The position numbers and the translations under genes are program-made. Of a DNA stretch of 64,000 nucleotides, positions 43,760-55,669 are shown piece after piece. The notes under the pieces were generated by a model. The model worked only from the letters and a program-made list of their open reading frames with translations, was not told the origin of the DNA and searched no databases. The DNA lies in NCBI RefSeq assembly GCF_026151205.1, contig NC_087083.1:14808280-14872279 (forward strand). Reading direction: 5' to 3'. The stretch is from Bolinopsis microptera (Eukaryota > Ctenophora > Tentaculata > Lobata > Bolinopsidae). How positions within the stretch are numbered: position 1 is the first letter of the stretch; each line of letters starts with the position of its first letter.

Positions 43760-45990
43760 GGTCACCATCTTAGATTTAGTCCAGGTTTAGTCCAGGTTAA
43801 CCTGTTAGAAAAGATAGATGCCGATGCAATGCAAAAAACCATAATTGATTTCACAAAAAGCTCTCTTTTTGACAGCGCATCAAAATCGCGCGTTTTAGAA
43901 ACCTGGTCAAAACTCTAATAAATTGCCCAAAATAGGTAAAAGTGAGCTCTAAACTGTTTAATTGTGTTATCTCAGTTCTCTATAGGTTATATTAGACTCA
44001 ATTCTATGCAGCAATCCTAATACACTGCAAAAAAATTATTGTTCTATCTTATAAGGTTGATTTTTGACCAAGCTTAAAATTTTTATCGAATTTTTAGGAA
44101 AATTTTTAGGAAATTCGAGAAAAAATAGTTTGGATGCCATCATATGCCACAATATTCCTATAGCTTATCTGAAAGAGGAGACAAATCTCTAACAGATTCC
44201 AAAAGGAATAAGGTGCCAAATGGTGCCGACAGAAGTTACGATTTTATAAAAAACCTTGACGTCAGTAAACATGTGTGAAAAATGAAAAATATTTTTTCTC
44301 AGTTTTGCCTTTTTTGGAGGAAAGGCATCGTTATAGAGTCTCAAAATGTGTTTTAAAGTTATCTTTGGGTATGGTTATGCCTAAGAAGGACTTTTTTGGA
44401 CCTATTTTCAACAACTGCCCGAAAGTGTTCGTAATTTTATCGAAATTTGGGTTCCGCCAGGGCAAAATGTGTCATATTTAGACCTTCAATCACAAAAATA
44501 ATGATTTTTAAATGAATTAGGACATCAAGATTGATTTCAAAGTGTTTTACAGTCATTGTAAGGTCTGGCAACACTTATTTGAGTAATTTAAAGGCTTATT
44601 CTCAGAAAATATCAGCAATTTGGGGCTAAAATTACCTTATTTTCTTGTCGCGTAACTAAATTTTGCTCAAAAGAGCAGTGTTTTTGTCCCAAAAAATTCT
44701 AATTTTTTATCAAAAACCATGTATAGAGGCATCAAATTAAAGCTCTTGATGACCTCTTCACATTAAAATCACAAAGAAGTAGTTTAGAATTGATATAAGT
44801 GATAAAATGGTCTAAAAATGGATTCAAAAAGTTCTAAATTTCACCCAATTTCTGTCTAATCATGAACCTTTGAGAGCTCATAAAAAAATCATGCCACAAT
44901 ATTACACTGTAAATTTTTCTAGGATTACTCTAAATGTCCTATACTTACAGATAGATTAACTTATAGATGCTTACCAAAGTTAATTTGCAACTTATTTTTG
45001 TAATTTGTCCTAAAAAATGGCCAAAAATGGTCAAAAAATGCAATTTTTGACAAAAAATCAGGTAAAATTAATATTTGAGGTCAAATATCCATTTAATTAC
45101 TCTGGAAACCCTTTTAAACGTTATTTTGGGGCAAGATACCCCTAGAAAACATGATTTGTGGTATATCATACCCCTTAGTCATGCCTATGTCTACCTCGCA
45201 TGGGCGCCTGGACCACTGTGCTTGCGTTGTAACATCGCTTTTTCTCATTTTCATGGGACTGGTACATTGCTGGGATCGATTTGCTTGCATTGGAGGGGGC
45301 TGGGGCATGAAATACCCTTACATCAAAATATGCCCTCTCTGAAGCATTCCAAATCGATCTTGCAGAAATACAAATAAGTCAATGGTTTTTATTCAGACTT
45401 TTACAATTTAAATTTATCGATGAAATTTAATTTGAAGATGTCAAAATAAATTGCAAATGTTAATTAAGTTGACATACGTTGCATGCCACTTTTCGCGCGC
45501 GAAACATGTATCAATATATTTTGCACATTTTTGTTGACGGATGTTACTCGTACGTCTACATTTCTTCGAAGTAGCGCGCGCCGCGCCGCTTTCTTCTCGA
45601 AATGGCAAGTGCTACAAAGTAGCGCGCGCCGGGCCAGATCATTAACAATGGTCAAACATTTTTGTAAAACATTTTTAAAAGTTTACCATTGCTGAATTTA
45701 TTTGAATATGGTCAATATTTCCTAAATAAATTTCCTTTTACCGCACGAGGAAACAAAAACTCCAGTAAACCTTTCATGAACGTACGGCACGGATTCACGC
45801 TCGCTAGATATATTTTACGATGTAGCAGACATTCACATAGCCATGTGTATATACGCGTACTTGGTACTGCGTGACGCGCTTGTTTCACAAGTTGAATATA
45901 TTTGCCGCCTACAGCGGTCGCGCCCACGGCAATAAGTGATTTGGACCTTAACCTGATCAACACTCCTAAACCGTAAAAGGTCATGGAGTG
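43760..45990. other. Non-coding stretch, AT-rich
   Basis: Low-complexity sequence with many AAAAATGGTCAAAAA-type motifs from 44.0 to 45.1 kb and CGCGCG clusters from 45.48 to 45.64 kb. No coding exon supported. Confidence 0.4.
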
Positions 45991-45993
45991 CTT

Positions 45994-46200
45994 GCACCCC
46001 AGCACTTGGCGCGCGCGGCGGCTTTAATGTTAGCGTCTACAAGTTAGGCAGCTGCATAAAAAATGCCGCGCGCGTTCAGCGTACGGCTTTTCGTTTTTGA
46101 TTTTACAATTTTTAATGATTATTAATGGAATTATCAAATATTTATAATTCAATATGTACATGTATTGATTCTTCTGTGGAAAATAAAAATTGTATTTTAC
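45994..46200 (+). repeat. Partial copy of the hAT-like element
   Basis: About 200 bp match 48524-48750 in the same direction, including CACCCCAGCACT, GGCGCGCGCGGCGGCTTT and TTCTTCTGTGGAAAATAAAA. The CAGAGGCGGC end is not visible, so this is a truncated or diverged copy. Confidence 0.8.
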
Positions 46201-46498
46201 TTAAATTGTTATTTTACTTGTTTGTTGTTGGATAGGGGTCTAAACTGCTTTTTGTTGTGATGTGAATTTGTTATATATTATTGCAAAGGGTTTTATTTTT
46301 ACCTCAGTTTAAAAAAATTCGTACCATTTTTAAAGAATTTGTATATAGGGTCATTGCTATATTATGTGTATATTGTTTGAATCTTATTTTATTTTACTTT
46401 AGTGACAGTGATTTTTCCTTACGTTTTATATATTACAAAGGATGTTATTTTCTACCCTGGTTTTTAAAAATTGTTAACCTTTTTTATTCAATATACTG

Positions 46499-46845
46499 TA
46501 TTGATTGAAATAAATTTTCGTGCACATACAAAATGAATGGTTAATAATTTAATATATATGTAGACCAAGCTCTGTGCACGGGATGCTTCCTGGAAGAATC
46601 CAGTTCTTTTAGCGGGGCACCCTACCTAAATCCAAATTGAGATATAATAATCATATTCCTAGGAAAATAATCAGAAATCGAATACCAATCAAATAATATG
46701 ATATATAGGAGTAGTAACCATATTTACTATGCAAAATGCCCCAACCAAATGGTGTTAATTTATATAAAATTCAAATTCCATATCATCATTAAACCTCAAT
46801 AGTCAATATAATAGCCCAAGCAAAATTAAATAACTTCTTATATAC
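46499..46845 (+). repeat. 347-bp direct repeat, right copy
   Basis: Partner of 32761-33107 (see there). Together they bound a 13.4-kb interval made almost wholly of mobile DNA. Confidence 0.9.
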
Positions 46846-46849
46846 CTTT

Positions 46850-48096
46850 AGTTTTATTCATTTTCGGCGGTGTCTAACCTAATATCTAAACAATTACCAT
46901 CGCTGAAAAAATATTATTGACGAAAGAAATTATTCCCTGCTTATTCCTAGAAGTTAACATAGAAAATTATTTGCACAAACAGCTAGGCATTAATTATGGT
47001 TAGTAAAAGCGTGGTACTTAGTACAATACATGTGACCATACTAGAAGGTTGTGTCTTGGGTTGTTAGTGTCATCCATTTAAATATTAAATAAATTTGTTT
47101 GCTACACAGTTGTGTTCAAATTTGTATTGTGCTGGTTTGGTTTAGTGACAAGTTAGTGACATTCTGGAATGTTGTTTGTAAAGTCTATCTGTAATATGTC
47201 CATCCCCAAATATGACAGAAAAACTGTGGCCTCTGGGCCCTCTCCGTAAAGATGGGCAAGCAGGGAATCTCTTCAACTATGTATAACTAACTTGGTAACT
47301 TGGTAAGGTTTATCCTCGTAGCAGGAAGGGTCATCAGATGTCTGACCACCGTGATGGCGTGTAGTCTACCAAGGAATTCGACCAGTATACTACAAAGTGC
47401 CAGGTAATTCATTGCCTCTTTTGGAGCCCCTCCCCCTCTTGAAGTAGGAAGGTAAAATTAGACAAGTTAAGTGATTTTAGAGGATACGCCGATAAACTCT
47501 CGAAAAGTTTTTTTTATAAAAAAAGAGAGGCTGGGCCAAGATGGCCCACGAAAGGATAGCATTGGGATGCTCTGCCTACCTCTGGGGTGTGGCAACCCTG
47601 TGAAAGGTTGCCGGTGAAATCAGAGTGACTGGTGGAGGATGGTGTACAGAGTGATATGGTTCAAAGTAATACGCTTAAATGCCAGCTGGGTTTGGAAGAG
47701 TAATAAGAGACGAGACAGCAGATGAGTTAGTACTCTAAGTCACCCCAGTCTGATCCAGCTCTTCTGGCATGTTTAAGCGTTTGGTGCGGTTTGTGAAATT
47801 CGTTTACTCCAATATTCAAACGCTGATAAGGCTCTACCTTACGGTGCAGTGCCATTATCAAATTCAGCCGCTGAAGGTAGTTTTCAATGCCTAGATGCGT
47901 CAATCTCAGAAAAAGATTTACACAAAAGCACTTGAATCACAATCATCAAGGTTCAAAAGCACCTTTCAGATGATATAGACCAGGTATGAACTTGAAAGGA
48001 ATGACAGGAGAATGAATTTCTTGTCTATATGCCATGTAAGACATAAGTGAAGAAACTAGATTTAAAACTGGTCAAAAATTTGCATTTTTTAGGTGA
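46850..48096. other. Non-coding stretch
   Basis: Unique sequence without a supported gene. It contains, at 47524-47587, a 64-bp segment that recurs inverted at 55475-55540. Confidence 0.45.
47524..47587 (-). repeat. Dispersed 64-bp repeat, inverted copy
   Basis: Reverse complement of 55475-55540 with about six differences; shared blocks include CCCCAGAGGTAGGCA, GCTATCCT and GGCCCAGCCTCTCT. Both are followed by an A-rich run, which suggests a SINE 3' region. Confidence 0.75.
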
Positions 48097-48104
48097 TTTT
48101 AAAC

Positions 48105-48806
48105 CAGAGGCGGCTCGTGGGAGCTGACTGGCAGTTTTGTTGGGTGTCCTATCGTGAATGAACAGACTTAACTTTATCCCGTCACCCATGGACTTATTAA
48201 TTAACGGCTGGTGGTGGTGTCATCGTTTGTCGTCCTCAAAACGTTTCGCGGTTGCGAATGCCGGCCCATCGAGGAAAATCTTTTTACTTTGTATTTTAAC
48301 CATTATAAAGTATGATTAGTCGGATATACTTATAGTACTGAGTTCAAACAGTCCCCGAAACGAAAAAGCAAACATTTGATTTTTGTTTCGGCGACTGAAT
48401 TGTTGATGGGCCGGCAAATATTTGTTGTCGAGTAGTGTTGAATACTCATATTAACATGATTATTGATTTAATTTAGGAATTGTATATAACTATCTTTGAC
48501 CAAGTTTAATTGTTAATGAGAATGCACCCCAGCACTGGGCGCGCGCGGCGGCTTTGATGTTAGCGGCTACAAGCTTGAAGCTAGGCAGCTGCAGAAAAGG
48601 CGCCGCGCGCGTTCACAGTTCAGCGTACGGCTTTTCGTTTTTGATTTTACAAATGACAAAGCAACTTTTAATGATTATTAATGGAATTATCGGATATTTA
48701 TAATTCAATATGTATTGATTCTTCTGTGGAAAATAAAAATTGTATTTTACTTTGGGGGGGTGGGGGGGGCAGGGCCAGCTCTGGACGCCCTCAATAGCCG
48801 CCTCTG
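48105..48806. mobile_element. hAT-like non-autonomous DNA transposon
   Basis: A 702-bp segment begins CAGAGGCGGCT and ends AGCCGCCTCTG, an 11-bp inverted repeat. It is flanked by a perfect 8-bp duplication TTTTAAAC (48097-48104 and 48807-48814). An 8-bp target duplication and CAGAGGCGG-type ends are hallmarks of hAT elements. No transposase is encoded. Internally it carries the GC-rich segment shared with 45994-46200 and a G-rich run near 48755. Just outside, a 25-bp duplication repeats CCTCTGTTTTAAACTAAGC. Confidence 0.88.
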
Positions 48807-48999
48807 TTTTAAACTAAGCTGATAGCCTCTGTTTTAAACTAAGCTGATATTCACATGCCAAACTCACAACGGTTTTTCGGAGTTGTGCGAGATGACGATA
48901 CATAGAGGCCGCAGAATTATGAGGACTACCAGATCATGGTGGAACCTAAGTGATCCATGATATCACGACAGGCCCTACCAGCGCTGGCTGACAAGTAAT

Positions 49000-49300
49000 A
49001 TCGCAAATATTTGATTTTTATATTTTGCGCTGGCCAGCGCTGGCTAGCGCTAGCTGACGAGTAATATTGCAAACATTTTGCGCTGGCCAGCACTAGTTGT
49101 CGCTATCCAGCGCTAGTTGGCGACAACTAGCGCTGGATGGCGACAACTAGCGCTGGATAGCGACAATTATCGAACATTTATATTTTGCGCTGGATAGCGA
49201 CAACTAGCGCTGAATAGCGACAACTAGCGCTGGATGGCGACAAGTAGCGCTGGATAGCGCTAGTTTTCACCATCCAGCGCGGCGCTAGTTGTCGCGTTTT
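49000..49300. repeat. Self-complementary AGCGCTGG repeat cluster
   Basis: A dozen or so units of the type GCGCTGGATAGCGACAACTA in both orientations. Since AGCGCT is itself a palindrome, the segment can fold into many alternative hairpins. Confidence 0.8.
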
Positions 49301-51440
49301 GACTATCGCAAAAGAACCCTAAAGTGCAATGATTTAGAATTAGCAGTTGAGATCTCTTTTATTTATATTAGAGAGTCATGTTATTTCTACTGAATATGCT
49401 AGGAACCATGAACATACAGGGGGCGGGGGGGGCCAAAAGTCAGTGTACATACGTTGGCTCTAATACCTTGGCTGTGTTTCAAATTTGAGACTTGTTGCTT
49501 TGCGGATGACATGCTGTACATACTCATTCGAGGATTCTGTCACCAAAATTTGAAAGTTCGGTTTATAGGGGGCCACACCCAATCAACATTGAATTGCTTA
49601 TACTCTTGTATGCAAACATGTTAAGACAGCTGAAGACGATTTACTCATGTATTTTGAAAGCTCCTGCTTATATGCTTTAAATAATCCCCCTCCAGGCAAA
49701 CATGCTAGAAAATCCGTTGGGAATATGTAAACAACCTATCAACCAAATGGATTCAAAATGACAAAGTTATCAAGCAATTTGTTTATCTTGTTAGCAAAAT
49801 TGATTGGGTAATCATGTGATTGCGTGCTACGACACCATAATTGGGCTCTCTGCACGATTTGGAGCACAATTGCACCTAAACTTAAGCTCTTTGACTACTC
49901 CTACAAGATTAGACTTGCTAAAAGTCGCCTGAAAAAGGCATGTTTATAATGATTCGGCATGGACCACAAGCGATTATGACATAATGCAGCTGTCATTTTG
50001 AAACAATCCCGGGCTTCATCAAATTTAATCCAGTGATCTCGGCCCACAGGCTCCTCCTATTAAAAAATTTTGATTTTGGTAAATGTGTGCTGACTCCACC
50101 ACCTATAATAAATAAATAAATAAGTAAATAAATAAAGTCAATTTTTACAGCACAGCAATATATATCTAAATATCAGATCCTCTGTAATCATAATGTATTT
50201 AACCTAATATTTAGTGTATTACAGGTAGAAATTGACTTAGGTAGGTATTTTTCTCTTAGGTAGATATTAAGAATTTGGTAAATTTCTTAATTGTATGACT
50301 ATTTCCATTACTGAGACGTCTTAAATATTTAATTTAGGAGGGTTTTTGAAATTTTTATAGGACTGGTTCACAGTGTGAACAGATTCCAGATTTATATATT
50401 TTTAAACTGATATTTAATAAATGATTAAAAGAACCAATTTAAAAGTTGCCATACTAAAGCCATTAGATCCAAAAATACACCCATTATGCTCACTTAAAAA
50501 CAACTCTAAATCAGTAGGCTGTCACTCTATTAATGCACCACACCGCTACCTCCACTGCACTAATAGTTATACAATAAATTCTACAATCCTAATCTTGTAT
50601 CGTGATGGAGACCGGTGTCCATACAAAACTTTTACTAGGTTGCCGTTTGGTGTGAGCAATAGCGAACAGCATGCACACTCCTTTGCCCCATCAACCTATA
50701 TCTAATCTATTTAAAGAGTGACAACCATACTGCACATTGAGTTAGGATTCCGTTAAATATCAAATTGATTTATTGTAAACTTGTTTTATCTGTAATAAAT
50801 GGCATAAAATTGAAATTTTTGTTTAACTGAAATTTTTGTTTAACTGATTCCCATATTGCCAACCCAATCACCTGATCACACGTAATGAATAACCTCATTA
50901 TGCTTCATATCTCGTTCATCTGAGAAGCTACAAATCTAATATTTTTAGGGCAAATGTAATTTGAATGGCCCAACACAATTCTATACAATTTGGCTCGATC
51001 CGATTATTCAAACTATTAAACAAATGCGAAAATGAACCATTTCATTCGAAAAAAACGAACATGAATATTCTTTGATTTGAGGGGGCACTCAGTGACTTTA
51101 CCAAACATGGAATGAAAGTGGTCCTGTAATGATTGGATCGATTTTCATGTGTATTTTAACTAAGGGACCTTTCTGAGAATCTCTAAAACCTTTCTAGATT
51201 GGTACATTAAAGTATGGTTGACACTCTTAAAATAATTTAGATGTTGGTCACTGGTGTGCGCACTTTGCCTAAAAATGCCCCCCTTTCCACCCATCTTATA
51301 GTCTTCTAAACAAAAACACAATTCTTAAATCAATAACTCATTAAAATATTTTCATCAAGACATCAATTGTATCGTAAGTGCAGTATAAATGATTCAGTTA
51401 AAATATCAAGCAGATATTAACAAAATTTGAGTATGTTTTA
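49301..51440. other. Long non-coding stretch
   Basis: AT-rich unique sequence. The plus-strand frame at 50421-50705 has no recognisable family. Nothing else supported. Confidence 0.45.
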
Positions 51441-51446
51441 GGGTTC

Positions 51447-52744
51447 TCAGTGTGCTCTTTCAGCACGTGGTGTTTGAGGAATCTTCACATGTCCTGCTCT
51501 TTTTGCTTTTCTACTTCCAACTTGCTTTGCGACACATTCCTTCACTATAATTGCCACAACAAATGCTAACAAGCACAGTGTTACTGGGAATATCACATTC
51601 AGCAATATCTCTGAAATTGTAAATTTATTCTAATTGTCCAAATTAAAACTCTTTGGTATAGGTAAATTTCAGACAGTGTAAATTATTTAAATTGTTTGCA
51701 CAGGCTATCAATCAAATTAGTCATAACAACAATGATAATTGATCGAAAGAAAGGTTTCAAGATGAAATAGAGTCTAAGATGGTTTTAATTTTTTTAAATA
51801 ATATGGCAATAAAATGCAGAACACTATTTATTACTTAGTACATCTAAGTTATCATTTTAAATTTCATCTAACTGAATTTAATCAAAACGATTCTCTTACT
51901 TCCGGTTTCCTTGATTTTGTAGATCTGAACAACTTTTTCATTATAGCAATGGTGAAGGGCATTAGTCTTTTTGATAGAATTATTGCTATAATTTATTAGG
52001 TCATTCAAAGCACATGCTTTGAATTTGTTCAATGTATTGTTTGTTGGAATAACATCTGGATAGGATTCTTTGGCATCTCCTGCAAATAAAATTTTGATGG
52101 AATTTGAACAGTATGATATAAAAATCATGATATACCTAGCATAATATAAATTTGAGCTTAATAATGAAAAGATTCACCGATTCTAAGATCAGATTATTCA
52201 GTACTTAATCTCTCTTAGCACCAAGAACATTGAACCAGCCTAAATATCCAGCACTACGATAAGTACACTAGATAAGTAATTTTTCGATGTAATTTCAAGT
52301 TGCTGCTATCTATTAACTTTGACAAGGATAGTGATTCAAATAATGAGGACTCCAATCAATCCTTCGGTTGTGCAAATTGTTGATAAATGTACATGTGTTA
52401 GCCATGGCCGTTGCTAGATCATATCAATTGAAGCTCAAAATAGTCATACCTTCCAAAAAAATCTTAAACTGATCGTCAATTGAAAGATTGTGTGTCAGCT
52501 TTGTGTCAGCTGTGCTTTCTTTCTTCTCAAAAGTGATCTTCTTATTTTCATTAGTCCCAATAGTGTGCTCGACTGAAACTCTTTGCTGTTCACTATCATT
52601 GACCTTCATAGTTGGAGGTTCGAATGAAGTTGTTGCTTCCCAAAATGACGGTTCTGAGGGTTTTTTGAGATGATCGTTGTAAGCCAGGTTCTCTGAGTTT
52701 ACCCCATCATTGATGCATAACACCACGACACAGAGCAGGTACAT
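51447..52744 (-). CDS. Unrecognised type I membrane protein, 3 exons
   Basis: Three exons, 52744-52450, 52079-51900 and 51610-51447, join in frame through GT-AG introns (both phase 1) to 212 aa. The first ATG opens MYLLCVVVLCINDGVNS, a good secretion signal. An ectodomain of about 145 residues follows, Ser/Thr/Glu/Lys-rich, with two cysteines (FKACALN and HHCYN) that may pair, and N-glycosylation sequons such as NNT and NNS. The last exon encodes one membrane span (VIFPVTLCLLAFVVAIIV) followed by a basic cytoplasmic tail of about 30 residues (KECVAKQVGSRKAKR...) to TGA. The order signal-ectodomain-span-tail appears only when the three exons are joined, which supports the model. I do not recognise the family; it may be a lineage-specific surface protein. 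Confidence 0.65.
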
Positions 52745-53855
52745 GGCTATAATAATATAATATCTACAGTTAAATTATTTGTATTTTGAATATTAAATAT
52801 TTTTAAATCCTAATAGCAAAGGGAAACAAAACAATAGAAAATTAGCAAACACTCACAACGACCATAATATCAACGAGATATCCAAGTTTGTACAAGGAGA
52901 TTATGGAATTAAATCTGTGCCGGCAGCTATTACGTGATTATACTTTAAAGGATAGGCAGACTGTTCTGATAATCATTAAACCCACTTGTTGCTTTACCTG
53001 GCGTTAAAGTTACTGTTTAGATTTACAGCGCTTCTCCAGTGTCTCTGCAGTAAAACAGATCAAGGTCTGTTGACAGATCTCAAGGCATAACGAGAGTGCT
53101 ACTTTAAACTGTACATTTCTATTGTAGGTATATATTTCGCAGATATTTATTGGAACTTTAGTTATGATCGGTATTCGTTATACATGTTGCAAAATATCTT
53201 GGATCGCCCATAAGCGTGATTAATAGAAGGACCTATTTCTATATAATCGTAATAATTGTTATCAGTTATGGTATAAATGAATCGGTCAAAGTTTTGGCTA
53301 ATTCTTTAATACTAATACTAGACTGAAATTAATTCGGGAATTTTCTTTATCATTCACCAATCATCACTGTCTAAAGATTTAATAAGTTCAATTCTGTGTC
53401 ATTTGTAAGGCAGGCATTATTCTCGCATCAATTCAGAAGTGTTGGTATGTTATATTGTCATGTACACTAAAATGACTGCCATACATCTTTGTTGATACTG
53501 GAGTTGAGCCAAATAAATACTCAAACAACTTCACACCCCTTAAAATGCATCAACTTCATTTTTAAAAGTGATGCAATTACTATAACAATTCGGAATATCA
53601 AATTGGTTAGGTGATAATTAGTTCATCAAATCATGATCAAAATGATCAAAATACTAAGCCAGACGGATCTCTGCTAATTAAATACTAATACTAGATAAAG
53701 TTGATCCTGTCACAGAAATCAGATCAAATTATCAATCAACTCTGTCACGTGATCACATGAATTGCCAATACTCTAGAGATATCTCAAGGAAATGGATTGT
53801 GGTTTTACCATAACAGTTGTGCACTTCAAGTTGTCCCTGTATACAGCTTACTATT
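52745..53855. other. Non-coding stretch upstream of membrane-protein gene
   Basis: AT-rich sequence that should contain the promoter of the 51.4-52.7 kb gene. No clear core element seen. Confidence 0.4.
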
Positions 53856-53857
53856 GC

Positions 53858-53965
53858 TGCTATACTAGTGCTGCAATGGTGCTGCAATGGTGCTATACTA
53901 GTGCTGCAATGGTGCTGCAATGGTGCTGCTATACTAGTGCTGCAATGGTGCTGCAATGGTGCTGT
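53858..53965. repeat. Short repeat of GCTGCAATGGT
   Basis: Seven copies of GCTGCAATGGT interleaved with CTATACTAGT, in a two-level pattern. Confidence 0.85.
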
Positions 53966-54372
53966 CCCTGTTTAATGCACACTCACACACTGTACCAGAA
54001 AGATAACGGAAAGCAGTTTAGGAATAAACACATGTGCTCTGACCACAACTTCATAACTACAGATAAAACAAGGATATCATCTACAAAAAGGAGCGTTTTT
54101 ATAAAAATGGTCAAAGTAAGGCGGCTAGTAAGCGTGTAAATAATAGTAAGATATTATTAATTTCATATCAATTTCGCAGGGCTTTGTGCTCTTTGTGAGT
54201 TTGTGCATTAAAACTTACTCTCAACGAGTCAACCACCATGGTCAGTTTTGAGTTTACATTAGAATTATCAAAACTGAGATAATATGGGTATTATGGTCGG
54301 TAGTCGGTAGATAAAAAGATAAAATGTGCGAATTCAAGAAACAAGCATGAAAAAATGAAACTGACATCAGAC

Positions 54373-54557
54373 TTACTGGTTTACTGGTTTACTGGTTTAC
54401 ACTTTACTGGTTTACTGGTTTACTGGTTTACTGGTTAACTGGTTAACTGGTTTACTGGTTTACTGGTTTACTGTTTACTGGTTTACTGGTTTACTGGTTT
54501 ACTGGTTTACTGGTTTACTTGTTTACTGGTTTACTGGTTTACTGTTTACTGGTTTAC
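54373..54557. repeat. 9-bp minisatellite (TTTACTGG)n
   Basis: About 20 copies of ACTGGTTT, with GTTAACTG and GTTTACTT variants. Confidence 0.9.
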
Positions 54558-54559
54558 CA

Positions 54560-55145
54560 TGCAAACAAGAAATAGCTCACGAAAGTAAAAGAAACAATAT
54601 CAGCTAATAGTTAATTAGAAGGCACGCAAACAGCGTCTCAGTACTTGTGAGCTTTTGCCCAGTCACTTTTATTCACATAATCATTTTCATTAATGTGAGC
54701 AAGAACAGGTGGTGAGAGTTAATAATTTAATGGTTGTTGTTTTGACTCCTGGTGGTTTTGTTCCGGTTATCTTGGTTGTTAGGGAGGAGACGATCCATCA
54801 CGTGACGGAACAGATTCAGACAGGCTTACTGATCAGAAGTGACACGTCATGCTTTCACCAACGTAAATCTAGCGAGTCAGCTATAGAAAGTACCATATTA
54901 CAACACAGCGACCATGTCCTGACGTGTAATTTTAGCTGCTATGGGGGATTGGGGATGAGATGGGATTTATTCTGGAAGATGTAGAAAATTTTCCACATAA
55001 CAGTGATCTTTATAGGCCCACAGAAAATCTGGTGTGTTAAGAATTGAAATATTGTTACCACACAAGCAACCCCTAATTACTGCCGGGATTTAACGAGTTA
55101 CCCAAGTGCTGGAGAGACGCTAATTACTGTGCACATCTGTTAATC
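54560..55145. other. Non-coding stretch
   Basis: A 91-codon plus frame at 54709-54984 is open but has no recognisable motif or splice-linked partner; it is not called as a gene. Confidence 0.4.
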
Positions 55146-55149
55146 ATTT

Positions 55150-55396
55150 GGCCTAGTGGTTAGAGCATCCGCCTTCTGCGCACAATGTTCAGGGTTCGAA
55201 TCCCAGTGTCACCTAGTCTAGGGAGTAGCTAAGGATCCATTGGATCTATGCGATCTCCTCGGTCGACTCAGCCGATTGGTAGGAAACTTAATTGAGGGTT
55301 AAATGAGGAGGGGTACCTGTTAAAAGTTCAGGAAACTTCCTAAGCTCCTAAGATACCCCTTTAGCACATACTGTAAACATAGTACTATTAACTATT
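55150..55396 (+). mobile_element. tRNA-derived SINE, copy 1
   Basis: The head has an A-box-like TAGTGGTTAGAGCATCC and a B box GGTTCGAATCC 25-30 bp later, the internal promoter of RNA polymerase III. A shared body follows (GGATCCATTGGATCTATGC, ATGAGGAGGGGTACCTGTT, GATACCCCTTTAGCACATAC) and a TACTATTA-type tail. The second copy is at 56368-56640 in the same direction, about 88-90% alike by eye. It lies 0.3 kb upstream of WDR20. Confidence 0.88.
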
Positions 55397-55474
55397 AACT
55401 ATAGTTTAGATATTTTTTTATAAACATTAATATTTTAGATCTAATTAATTTTCTGAAAAGTCAAAAATGATTTT

Positions 55475-55540
55475 CCCCAGAGGTAGGCAAAGCATCCACA
55501 TGCTATCCTCTCGTGGGCCACACAGGCCCAGCCTCTCTTT
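55475..55540 (+). repeat. Dispersed 64-bp repeat, forward copy
   Basis: Matches 47524-47587 in reverse complement and is followed by an A-rich tail. It lies between SINE copy 1 and WDR20 exon 1. Confidence 0.75.
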
Positions 55541-55669
55541 AAAAAAACTTTTACTTTAAAAAAAATGTTTTTAATAGCTAGCGGATGTGAGGAGAAAGAT
55601 TCAAAGCTGCAACATGTGAACGTAGTGACATGTGACCCGCCGGACTTACCACGAAACAGAGATGTTGTG

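Noticed and set aside
32761-46845. LTR retrotransposon bounded by the 347-bp repeats
   Set aside because: No TG...CA ends, primer-binding site, polypurine tract, gag, protease or integrase was seen, and there is no target duplication.
54709-54984. 91-codon plus-strand ORF
   Set aside because: No recognisable motif, no splice partner, and the composition is not distinct from the flanks.
55150-55220. Possible tRNA gene
   Set aside because: A and B boxes are present, but the cloverleaf is imperfect and the sequence continues into a body shared with 56.37 kb, so it is a SINE head.
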